Source: Hydractinia symbiolongicarpus
Lineage: Eukaryota > Cnidaria > Hydrozoa > Anthoathecata > Hydractiniidae
Length of the DNA stretch: 64,000 nucleotides
Assembly: GCF_029227915.1 (NCBI RefSeq)
Contig: NC_079875.1
Location: 20,021,001-20,085,000, forward strand
Direction: 5' to 3'
Shown here: piece after piece, positions 48,311 to 64,000 of the stretch
Position numbering within the stretch: the stretch's first letter is position 1
Layout: every line of letters begins with the position of its first letter
Notes under the pieces: generated by a model
The model's database searches: none
The model's input: only the letters and a program-made list of their open reading frames with translations
Told to the model about the DNA's origin: nothing
Program-made: the position numbers and the translations under genes

Positions 48311-48448
48311 AGATATACAATAGGTAAACATAGGTTATTGAGATTTATTAACCCGAGGTGATTTATATTCAACGACGCGCAGCGGAGTTGAATATAATAT
48401 CACCGAGGGTTAATAAATCCAATAACCTATGTTTACCTATTGTATATA
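48311..48448. repeat. Long near-perfect palindrome (arms about 60 bp)
   Basis: ATACAATAGGTAAACATAGG at 48315 faces CCTATGTTTACCTATTGTAT near 48426-48445. The arms differ at only a few bases and the loop is about 13 nt, GACGCGCAGCGGA. Confidence 0.9.
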
Positions 48449-48777
48449 TGTTTTATTATATACCCAAAAGAGATTTCTTTGTTTTGATGTTTTTGTAAAA
48501 AGAATTTTCTCGACAAAAAAGTTCCCGCCATTTCACGTGTTTGGAAATCGACCAATCAGAAAACGGACCACTAAGAAACAACCAATCACAGTTAATTACG
48601 ATAAAAATTAATGAGGCGGAAAGGATAAAATCAAAACATGCGTTTACGAATGTTTTGTCAAAACTATTGTTACGTCACAAGCATTGAATAATACGGGTGG
48701 AATACGATTTTTTGCTGTTTTTGCTTACGGGTATATAATAATACTAAAAAACTATTACTAAACATCGAGGTGACAAA

Positions 48778-48919
48778 TTATTTAAAAATTAGTCGGTTTT
48801 CTTCGGCATTAGTTCTTCCCGCTCCTCCACATCTATCAGGTGCATATTTAAGGATTGATGCTGTACACGCACGAACTTCCCCTTCTGTTTCATTCTTGTG
48901 ATGTTTGATTGAACAGTTT
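48778..48919 (-). CDS. Candidate terminal exon of an unidentified gene
   Basis: An acceptor (TTTTGTTACGTTGTAG) precedes an open frame that reads through EGEVRACTASILKYAPDRCG and ends at a TAA (48778-48780). The composition is hydrophilic and protein-like and the frame starts right at the acceptor. No domain is recognised. It lies within the block bounded by ACGT repeats and may belong to its transposase or accessory gene. Weakly supported. Confidence 0.3.
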
Positions 48920-49073
48920 CTACAACGTAACAAAATTCTTATCACATATTGATGGAGGTCGTTTACAGTACAGCTGGACAAATAGATTTCCTCAGATTAA
49001 TGTGTATTCTTTTAAGAATTACTAAATACTTGACATTTAGCTTCAGGTATATAATTTTTGTCACAATGTTTTT

Positions 49074-49408
49074 AAATAGATTGCTATAAATGCTTGCATA
49101 TGCCAGGTACGCCCTCTTATAAGGCTGCCTGTCAGCATGCTCCAACCACCTGTATGTGTCAAGCATAACTGGTGCACATAAATGCAAAATAGCAAAAATT
49201 TTAAATGGTTACTGAATCAAAAGATATGTTTTCAAATAGATTGCTATAGATGCTTGCATATGCCAGACACGCCCTCTTATAAGGCAGCCTGTCAGCATGC
49301 TCCAACCACCTGTATGTGTCAAGCATAACTGGTGCACATGAATGCAAAATAGTAAAAATTCTAAATGGTTATTGAATTAAAAGATATGTTTTCAAATAGA
49401 TTGGTAAA
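49074..49408 (+). repeat. Tandem repeat, 160-bp period, 2.1 copies
   Basis: AAATAGATTGCTATA starts at 49074 and 49234 and a partial copy at 49394. A diverged relative lies at about 47750-47850 (CGCCTCCTGATAAGGCAGCC against CGCCCTCTTATAAGGCAGCC). Confidence 0.9.
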
Positions 49409-49970
49409 AGTATGCCAGGCATGCATTAATTAATTAAATTCCGCCAAAAATAAATTTTGTTCTCCGCCAAATTTAATTTTTTGTTATCTGCCAAATTTTC
49501 TTCCCGCCAAAATTTTTGGATTGCGAATATGTGTAATGTACTGTAAAGTAATAAAAAAAGCTGGAAATACAAAATAACAATACCAGGCTGAACATTAAAA
49601 AATAAGACCACCTCAGCCTGTGCATTATATCCATTAAATATGTTTTGAGAAATCTAGCTAGCTAGCATTGTTTTTTTTTAGAGATAAGTCTCTGATAAAA
49701 AATTTTTCTTTCATTCTGAAGAATCCCCATCCCTCTTGTACTGAAATGTCCACGTGTTGACATACAGACAAATAACATCACTTCGGCAATTTTTTGCCGA
49801 CATGGAAAAATTTGATTTAAAAGAGTTTAGGGTCAAATGATTTATTTCTAGAATGTGTCAAATATGCGTGAGAATTTTAGCTAGCTTTCTATTTCTTTAG
49901 ATTCTGCTACGAACACGACCAAAGCAAAGTTTACGAATTAGCATATGCTATACAGAAATACTTTACTCAC

Positions 49971-50068
49971 GTCTGTGGTTCTTCGCCCTTTTCGCCTTGT
50001 GAGTTGATACGAAATTCACAAATCTTGCAAAGGCGCGAATTTCCTCATCAAAAGTTTCCCACCAATGA
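49971..50068 (-). CDS. Candidate internal exon of an unidentified gene
   Basis: 98 bases between an acceptor (AATATCCCTCCTAG) and a perfect donor (GTGAGTAAAG), open throughout in the frame HWWETFDEEIRAFARFVNFV. The ending is basic. It is consistent with a coding exon of an intron-bearing gene in the ACGT-repeat block, 5' of the 48778-48919 candidate. Its phase (starts 2, ends 1) does not join directly to that exon (starts 2), so at least one more exon would be needed. No domain is recognised. Confidence 0.35.
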
Positions 50069-51215
50069 CTAGGAGGGATATTACTACATATTATTACATA
50101 TTTAAATATGTGAAAGCGAAGTAAATAAACAGTTATTATTGTATTATAAATTGTAATTTGACAAAATGGATTATATTTTAAATGTCTCACATCCATAATA
50201 CAAGTTGAAATATTTGTTTCTCTCAAAATACGAAGACAAGAAACCCTCTGATAAATATTACAAAAAATGAATCGAACGTTTGGTACGCTCTGTTGAACAA
50301 AAAATATCCATTAAATATTTTGTGTACCTTTCATGTTTGTGTTCATTCGTTCTCTTACGTTTGTAAAAAAGTACATACATGCGGCTGTAAAGTTGCAAAC
50401 AAATGGTAATATTTTGAAGTAGTAAAACTGCAGTAAAATTAGCGATGTATATGAAAAACAACATAACGTCGGCATTAATATATCCAATCGCTAACAAATT
50501 ACAAAAAAATTAAGTAAAACGTGCGTTGTTTCTTTCTTTAACAAACACCGAGTGCGCTTCGTTATTTTGTTGGACAGTTTGGAACACTTCTATGAACGTC
50601 TGTTTGGGATATAACTTTGCAGGCCAGTGTGAGACGAACTAAAACAAATGAGATTTGAACGAAACAGATTGTCGGTAAAAAATTAATTTGGCTCAACGTT
50701 GAATAAACGTCGATAAGACGTCGGTTGAATCAACGTTACAGTGCGACGTTGAATAAACGTCGGTTTTACGTCACAACGTCTTTTTTTCGACGTTGTATCA
50801 ACGTTGATATCACGTCGGTTGAAACAACGTTGTGGAAACGACGTTGAAAAGACGTCGATGAAGCAATGTTGTATTCATGTGAGAGGGCAACGTTGAAAAG
50901 ACGTTGAATTTCCGTCAGCTGCATCGACGTTGCTGACCCAACGTTGATTAGACGTTGAATTTTTGGTTGCGACGTTGCGACCAGAATTCGACGTCTAATC
51001 AACGTTGAAAAGACGTCGTGTGCCCACTGGGCGTACACTCTTATAGACTAACTAAGTTTGGTCAATCCTTCCGATGTAAGACCTTGGCTAGTATGCATAA
51101 TAAATTATACTAGTCACCATCAACTTGCGGCCACCATTCTCCGTTGGTTAATGAAGCATCTACCGCTTTAAATTTATACTTACCGTAGGGATCTGCACCG
51201 TACTCAAGACACACT

Positions 51216-51540
51216 TATTATTATTATTATGAATATTTTAAAAGGATGTACAAATCAGTTAAAAACTGCTATCAATCTGTGTCCTTTAAATAAAAATAAA
51301 AATAAAAACCTAAAAATGTATAGATATAGTTAAAATGTTAAATATACACATTATAAAAATATTAATAAATAAAAGATGTTTAGAGTTCAAAATATTTAAG
51401 TATCTTGTTAAAGTCCTTTTCGACCAATCGGATCTCCCTAGGTAACAAGTTATATAGCTTTGCTCCCATAGCGAAAAAGCTTGACTTCGCAAACTCTAGC
51501 CTGACCTTAGACGCAACAAGTAGAATATCTTCGTTTTTTG
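51216..51540 (-). pseudogene. 3' end of a CR1/jockey-like LINE with (ATA)n tail
   Basis: On the minus strand the last residues of a LINE reverse transcriptase ORF are readable: FAKSSFFAMGAKLYNLLPRE, ending in a TAA at 51380-51382. A short UTR follows, then an (ATA)n microsatellite at 51216-51231. Both the C-terminal phrase and the microsatellite tail fit a severely 5'-truncated LINE. It is a different subfamily from 31327-33160. Confidence 0.65.
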
Positions 51541-51849
51541 TCGTTTTTTCATGATGATTTCAAACATGCATTTCCTTTAATGCATTTTCTCACAAGCTAG
51601 ATTACATACCTATATAAGTAATTTTGTATTGAAACTGTTTTTATCGTCATGATCTTATCCGCTTTTTTCATTTTTTTTTTAGTTTTTCTTTCTGAGTCGA
51701 TGTCAAGTTCAATTGAACAATACAGATATATCTTAACGCTGATAAAATTATGCTCATGTAGATTGCTTTTTGACGATTACCTTGGGCAGTGTAAGAAGAT
51801 AGCTTTAAGTCGACCAATATACGACCGACGTGGTTAAATATTAATAGCG

Positions 51850-52890
51850 ATAACGAATTTACGATTTGGAAAATGGGGCCGGACCAGCAGGTCACTAGGA
51901 TTGAGATCATGAATGGTTTGTATAGGATAAAGGACCTGGCAACATATATCAATAACCGATGGAAAGGCTATGGTTTTGTGCTTAAAAAAAGACATTGCAG
52001 GCTCCGTGTGTCGGATGGATTTACAGTTGTCATTCACAGGCCACTGCGGGAACTTACAGGTCTGTATCACTTTGGTCGGAAAGTACTTTACAAAGGGCGA
52101 CTATGATGAAATCTACGAGACTGATTTTTACACTCGGCTGAGACTTGTTTGCCATCAGATAGATAATGATGACTGTTCCCTTGATGGTGAAAAGTCAAAG
52201 CCTACTAAAGAGACGGCCTGGGGAGATATGCTTACCTTGAATTTCAAGACTCCGATCTATCTTCCTTTAAAGGGGTCGACTGACAGGCTTGAATTTATGC
52301 TCACTGACGAATATCACCATGAAACGAATATCACCATGAAACGATTTTTTGAAGGGCTCACGATAAATTTGCTTATAGAATAAATATGGATAGTAGTATG
52401 AAGTTATATCCAACATTACTGCCAAGTGCGCCCAAGGACGACACTATGCCGGAGGAAAGTCAAGTATACGCAGCGTGACGGTTCAAAACGCACGGCACAT
52501 GGGTCCGGTATTGTAATCACGGACTGCTTGGAGTGAGCGTTACTACTGGTTGTGGGCTTGGCGCATTAGCTGCAGGACTGGGTGCGCCCCTATGGATTGC
52601 TATGGGAGGTATCACACTAGCGATGGGAATCGGTTAAGCTGATCTAAAGCATGCCTGAAAAGACTAGGGTTAAAATCTCAGAAACATGAATCTGCACGAC
52701 TACCTGCCAAGAGTAAGTTGAATTCTATCGTTGATCTCATATCCAAAGCGATCGAAAATGGTGTCGTAAGCGACTATCAGTTCGGGTTGATCATGCAGGA
52801 AAAAAAGTAAAGCGTATCATCAATAACATCGGTAAACAAGGGTGTGTAGAGCTAGTCGCGAGAAGGAGACAACAAGGAAAAGATGAGGCT
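51850..52890 (+). pseudogene. Polinton-associated-like ORF remnants (plus strand)
   Basis: Two overlapping frames (51873-52106, 51970-52383) share one broken protein. The longer has GDYDEIYETDFYTRLRLVCH and NFKTPIYLPLKGSTDRLEF and ends at 52383. Downstream, in pieces separated by stops, are a hydrophobic Gly/Ala-rich stretch (about 52530-52637) and KSKLNSIVDLISKAIENG (about 52705-52770). The latter is typical of a small uncharacterised protein abundant in cnidarian genomes that I associate with Polinton-like elements. That association is from general knowledge and not provable here. The strong break-up shows this is a dead fragment. Confidence 0.4.
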
Positions 52891-52899
52891 TAAAAAAAC

Positions 52900-53907
52900 T
52901 ACAAGATGTTCAATATGCCAGCGCTACCCAGACAGGCCTCCAACGTACACACACTGAGTTTTGTAAGTACCATATTTACAAAATCTATTCCAACACATCT
53001 CCAGTCACCATAATGTACTACGTGTGGCGATTTCTCTCTGAACTCCTTGGCCAGGATCTTGAGATCTCGCTTCCATGCTACTTTGACACAAGGTTTACAA
53101 TAAGGACCGTCTGTCTGCGCAGACGCTTTTTTAAAATTGACATTTCGGATAGCATTTTCCAATTCTCTCCTCAACATTTTCAAGCTACCTTTGATACGTA
53201 AACTAGTCGCTTCTTTTTTCAGGATGTTTATTTTTGTTTTTGTAGCTAGTACTAATTACAAAAGCGTCTATTCCCATTATCATCTTCAAAGTCACTAAGA
53301 TACCAAGCGCCATACCTATCCACTTCTTTGTATTTGCATTCTTCCAATTACGTCTGTACGTAATAGTTGTGGCTCTGTCTGTACACACACACCTACTTTG
53401 ATGATGGCCGTTCATTCGCAAGGTTGTTTTTCGGGCACCTTTTTTTATGGAAGTTTGTTTTAATTTTACCTTCCCACTCTTTCAGCTTAGGGTTAATGTA
53501 ACAGTCTTTCTTCACACTTATATTGGTAAAGCTATACTCTTCAAAAGCCTCTACCTTTTTTAAAATTTCCGAGTATTTAGTCAGCAACTCAGGGTAGTCG
53601 CCAACATCAAACGACATTGTCAACGCAGAATTTTCACTGTATTGGGAGACACCCTGCCAAAATATGGTTTTAGGAGTCTTTATCAGCAACGGCGATAGCG
53701 TAGGTTGTTCTTTGCCTTGATCAAAATACCCAACCACGTATTTCTCATCCTTGGTTTTTTTGCAGGAATAGAATCACGTAGGATTAGATTTTCGATATTC
53801 ACATCTTCGATATTATATGATGTTACGTCAGTGTAAAAGTCTTTTGATTTGATAGTTTTGTCTCCAAATTTCAATATCCTATTTATCAGATGTTTTTCAT
53901 GGTCCAA
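52900..53907 (-). pseudogene. Polinton-associated-like ORF remnants (minus strand)
   Basis: Convergent with the preceding pieces. The Met codon at 53905-53907 starts a frame with FGDKTIKSKDFYTDV and PAKKPRMRNTW. It shifts frame near 53740 and continues as VGYFDQGKEQPTLSPLLIKT and ALTMSFDVGDYPELLTKY to about 53393. A separate short frame (53203-53421) has a hydrophobic segment GMALGILVTLKMIMGIDAF, and 52899-53183 has DGPYCKPCVKVAWKRDLKI. No named domain is recognised. Arrangement and company suggest one degraded virus-like (Polinton) element. Confidence 0.4.
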
Positions 53908-55850
53908 CTAGCACTGGGTAATGAAAAGACCTAGATGACATACACAACTTCCTCTATTCTACGTGATGTGCACCTAATAGCAATACCAAAACAGCATTTT
54001 ACCTTCCACAACAAGCCTCCGCCCACAATTGCATCTATCATACTCATCAAATATGCGTTCACAATCATTGCATTGTTCCATCACTTTATCTCTTTCTTGA
54101 GAAGCATAAGACCGTTATAGTCCGTAGTAACTCACGAATTCTAAACACTTTTCCACAAATTATCAAGTTCTTTTTTCTCGTCCGCCGAAAATCACCATGA
54201 CTCTGTTGGGATGCCACTCAATACAGATTAGCACACCACGTATTATAGTCCTAAATTTCCACTTGCAATTTATCTTTTGAAATAGTTCTTAAGATAGATT
54301 GTCATAAAAATTCCCCTTTATGTATCTATAAATTATAGTCATTCTCATACATCTCAAACAATTCCTCTTCATATAGGTGGCTGAACCTATGATCAATCTC
54401 CATCAACCTTTCCACCTTTCAGCGCATTGATTATCGAGATAGATCGCCGTGTTTACCATCTTTACATGCTTTCTGATTAAAAGCAACCACGAAAAAGTTG
54501 TCGCAAATTGAGTAGGGCCTTTCCCTCTCTTCTTAACATGAGCATGATACCGGCGGGTTTGGGGGAAGACCTTTTTGCGCATCTACCTAGCAACTAAATA
54601 ACGTTATAATAATAACTTTGAAGTTCATTGTAGCAGTTGGAACATTTATTTCAAATTAAACGTAGTATACTTGTTGACGTGTAAACAGTTTGGAAAGCAG
54701 TACCCTAGATCTACAACCACAATGATTTAATCAGTACAAGTCAAGTATTAACTTATATGCAAACGATCAAAGAGACATGACGCAATACAATGTAACCGAA
54801 CACTTCTTCACGGAGAATCATACTAACCGAACACTTCCTCACGGAGAATCATAATAACCGAACACTTTTTAACGGAGAATCATACAGGTACGTACAAATA
54901 TATCAACATTCAATTGGCCGACCATTGTCATTCAAATTACAAGAACGGGGAGAATATATCCACGGGTAGCCGAATTGCTACTATGTACTAAAATAACAGA
55001 AGATAAAAATGCTCGCATTACAAAAGATTTTGAATCACAAATTTTGCACAAACTATTTTTAAGATATTGGAGAGAGAAGCACCCTATCTAGCTGGTTAAG
55101 GTAGCTTAAACGTATTGTAGCTGTAGGGGGCTTGGGACATACGAAGGGTTATAATGTTAATAATTTCATGACTACGGTGGCATTGGAACCGCCTTAGCGG
55201 TTGGCCTACGTGTTTAATAGTTTTTTTAAAATGGCAGATTAAGTAAAAAGTTTATCAAAATGGATCCTGTATCAGTCGCTTTGAATGTAAGCTAAAGTCC
55301 ATGGCTGTCAAGATATCAACGCCCACAACCGACGAAAGATAATTACTTTCTAAGCGGTCGAGAATATTCTACTTTAGTTTCATTAGATTGCAGCGACGGA
55401 CCAATTCACGTAGATTATTTCACGGGCTAACGACTAACGTAAGTTATTTGCGCTTAAGAGCTTTTCATAATGTTTGTTTAAAGTTTTTTTCGAAAAGAAA
55501 CACCAAATACCACAATTTCGTTCAACCTTGCATATGCAATATAGGGAGACACCACCACACCACAAAACGCTGCTTGCATGTTATGCCTGTCCGAGTCAAT
55601 ATGACGTTTCATTCGGGAATAGCTTTATAAAATATTATCCTTACCGGTAATATAAATAAAACAACCGATGGACTACCGGAAAGATTTTAACACATCTTAT
55701 AGACGGAATTAATGACATCCGGACCGGTTTCCTAACACTGGAACCTAAGATCACATGGAACCTTACTTACAGTATCTTTTATTAGCTGGAAATTATTTTC
55801 GCACAAGTTCATTAATAAAAATTAAAAGATCTTTGCTAGATCTCTCGTTG
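53908..55850. other. 1.9 kb between the Polinton-like debris and the receptor gene
   Basis: Contains a 31-bp tandem repeat (54793-54885) and a degenerate Helitron-like 3' motif (TTTCACGGGCTAACGACTAA, 55414-55433). No gene recognised; weak peptide-like traces on the minus strand near 54120-54400 could be more of the same debris. Confidence 0.5.
54793..54885 (+). repeat. Tandem repeat, 31-bp period, three copies
   Basis: TAACCGAACACTTCTTCACG and variants start at 54793, 54824 and 54855. Confidence 0.9.
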
Positions 55851-55856
55851 TTTATT
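55851..55856 (-). promoter_or_regulatory. Poly(A) signal of the receptor gene
   Basis: AATAAA on the minus strand, 140 nt after the stop codon at 55996-55998, with no other canonical signal closer. Confidence 0.6.
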
Positions 55857-55995
55857 GCCGTAATGTTTTAGCGGCATGTGGTGGCCTTTCATACGAACTG
55901 TTACCGCTAAAAACGTGTGTAAGACTGTGGGCCAGAAACAGAATAAATTCATGGCGTAATTTGAATGCCTCCCTCTCGACAAAAGCATTTTAAAA

Positions 55996-62731
<6,736 letters not shown>

Positions 62732-63133
62732 CTGAAACATATTAAGTGCAAAAAATTGACATATAATAATGGCAAAAAGAGTAAGAAATAAATCTTCATA
62801 ATTTTTAATATAAATGTCGCTTTGCGTTTTTGAACTACAGTATCATCACAGTATTTTCCCGTTTCAAACGTCACATTATGGATAATAAAAAACTTTTCAT
62901 AGATAAAAGGCGAAAGAAAAAATTTGTCTTAGTTTCAAAAACACCTGACTTAGGCAAAAGCGAGGAATTATGAACTGATAAAAGTATTGCAAATCTATAC
63001 TAATACTGATAATACCCTTATTCTATCTGTGTGTGTGCACACAACAATAAAAGTTGCACTAGCCTATCTATATAAATTATGCAAAAAAATGACACATGTA
63101 TCTCTCAATTTTACACAATATAAGCTCTGCAAA

Positions 63134-64000
63134 ATGACCGACGGTTTGATTCGCGCAAAGTACACTTTAAGAGGGCGACAAAACAGAGATGAATTTCTAG
63201 ATTTACAAACCGAATTTGATTCTGATATTGACGATGATGATTCTGATAATGATGATGAAAATTTCCTAGTTGATCAATTCAATGTAAATGAGGAGGGTTT
63301 TGCTCCAGATCAGCCTGCTGATGAACCACCTGAACCCGCTTCACCTCCAGCTCTACAACCCACTGGTCTACAACGACAACAACAATTTCCAACCGTTGGC
63401 GTTCCTCAACCAAAAAATAAAGCTGCCCAAAAGAATGTTCCTGATGACTGGGACGATACCAAATTGATTCCCAACAATACAAACTTTACATGGATAAATC
63501 CATTTATTTTGGAAAGTAAAATTCTGGTTAATATTCCTGATGATGCAGATGAACTGTTTTTCTTTTCTTTATTTGTTCCTGATGATTTGATTTTGAAAAT
63601 TATATCTGAAACCAATAGATATGGTCGAGCGTACATTGATGAAGAAAAAGCTGCAAACCGACTACCACCCAAATCACATTATAGATTGTGGCCTGACGAC
63701 GGAATTGATATTGTCACAATGAAAAACTTTATTGCATTGACTTTTTTATTTCGCTATTGTAAAGAAAGAAAATTTGAAAAAGTACTGGTCAACAGACGAT
63801 GTACTTTTTACTCCATTTCCAAGAAAACTTGTGTCTCGGGATAACTTTCTCAACATCTTTTCAGTTCTTCACCTATGCAACAATGCAGATTATGTTCTAA
63901 AAGGGTAACCTGGCTATGATCCTTCTAAAAAGCTTGGTTTATTTTATGAATATTTGACGAAACGAATTAGAGAGGTATGGTTGCCAAGACAAAATCTGCC
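63134..64000 (+). pseudogene. piggyBac-type transposase, N-terminal part, frameshifted
   Basis: A Met at 63134 starts MTDGLIRAKY, followed by an acidic region (FDSDIDDDDSDNDDENF) and a Pro/Gln-rich linker. DELFFFSLFVPDDLILKIIS (about 63552-63610) and NRYGRAYIDEE follow; these are the N-terminal features of the DDE_Tnp_1_7 (PGBD4-like) transposase. The frame changes near 63780 and goes on as SRDNFLNIFSVLHLCNN, with a stop at about 63907, and the text then continues to the window edge. The catalytic Asp residues lie beyond 64000. It stands on the strand opposite the receptor gene and is probably inserted in its intron. No TTAA-CCC terminus is visible upstream. Confidence 0.85.

Larger units (their letters stand above)
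46990..51040 (-). mobile_element. Transposon-like block bounded by ACGT-rich repeats, with candidate exons
   Basis: Arrays of CAACGTCTTTTCAACGTTGA-like units lie at 46996-47360 and 50690-51030. The outer end at the right closes with GTGTGCCCACTGGGC (51020-51034). Repeats of this type are terminal or sub-terminal arrays of large cut-and-paste elements, but the superfamily cannot be named here. The interior holds two minus-strand exon candidates (49971-50068, 48778-48919), a long palindrome and a 160-bp tandem repeat. The left end has no matching GCCCAGTGGGC, so the element may be truncated there. Confidence 0.45.

Overview
This is an AT-rich eukaryotic window made mostly of layered, decayed transposable elements. 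It also holds one clearly spliced, apparently intact host-type gene, a cell-surface receptor in the last 9 kb. The element mix suggests a cnidarian: DIRS-type tyrosine-recombinase retroelements, Polinton/Maverick DNA polymerase, a PIF1 helicase fused to an endonuclease (Helentron-like), PIF/Harbinger, piggyBac and piggyBac MITEs, hAT-like and Helitron repeats, and a reverse transcriptase with a C-terminal Cys/His and nuclease-like tail. The receptor architecture makes a hydrozoan (Hydractinia-like) source my best guess. That is inference; no species-diagnostic gene is present.

1-11.4 kb: a truncated reverse transcriptase pseudogene (minus strand), then two convergent DIRS elements. DIRS-1 (plus, 1.84-6.08 kb) has 88-bp inverted terminal repeats. 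DIRS-2 (minus, about 6.65-11.41 kb) carries a 166-bp nested insertion. A THAP-like exon sits within one of its terminal repeats and an RGG-rich exon beside the other.

11.4-24.7 kb: a second THAP copy joined to a 1.8-kb repeat, a broken Polinton DNA polymerase B, a RING-type ORF split by a Harbinger insertion with a 3-bp duplication, about 3.7 kb of empty AT-rich DNA, and a second copy of the reverse transcriptase family.

24.9-36.2 kb: a MADF-domain exon, an RPA-like ssDNA-binding pseudogene, the helicase-endonuclease pseudogene, a 5'-truncated LINE, and two piggyBac-type MITEs with TTAA duplications.

36.2-55.8 kb: a hAT-like element (38.4-41.9 kb), a minus-strand Helitron-like body rich in degenerate satellite (43.5-47.0 kb), a transposon-like block bounded by ACGT-rich repeats (47.0-51.0 kb), a LINE tail, and Polinton-like debris (51.8-53.9 kb).

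55.8-64 kb: four minus-strand exons whose reading phases agree at every junction. They encode a Thr-rich stalk, a transmembrane segment, a 23-nt microexon and a 309-residue cytoplasmic tail with seven Yxx(V/I) motifs. The 4.7-kb intron after the transmembrane exon is packed with Helitron-like elements. A plus-strand piggyBac transposase gene lies upstream, so the signal peptide and ectodomain exons fall outside the window. The gene resembles the ITIM/ITAM-bearing receptors of invertebrate allorecognition and innate immunity, such as the Hydractinia Alr family. It is the most interesting locus here.
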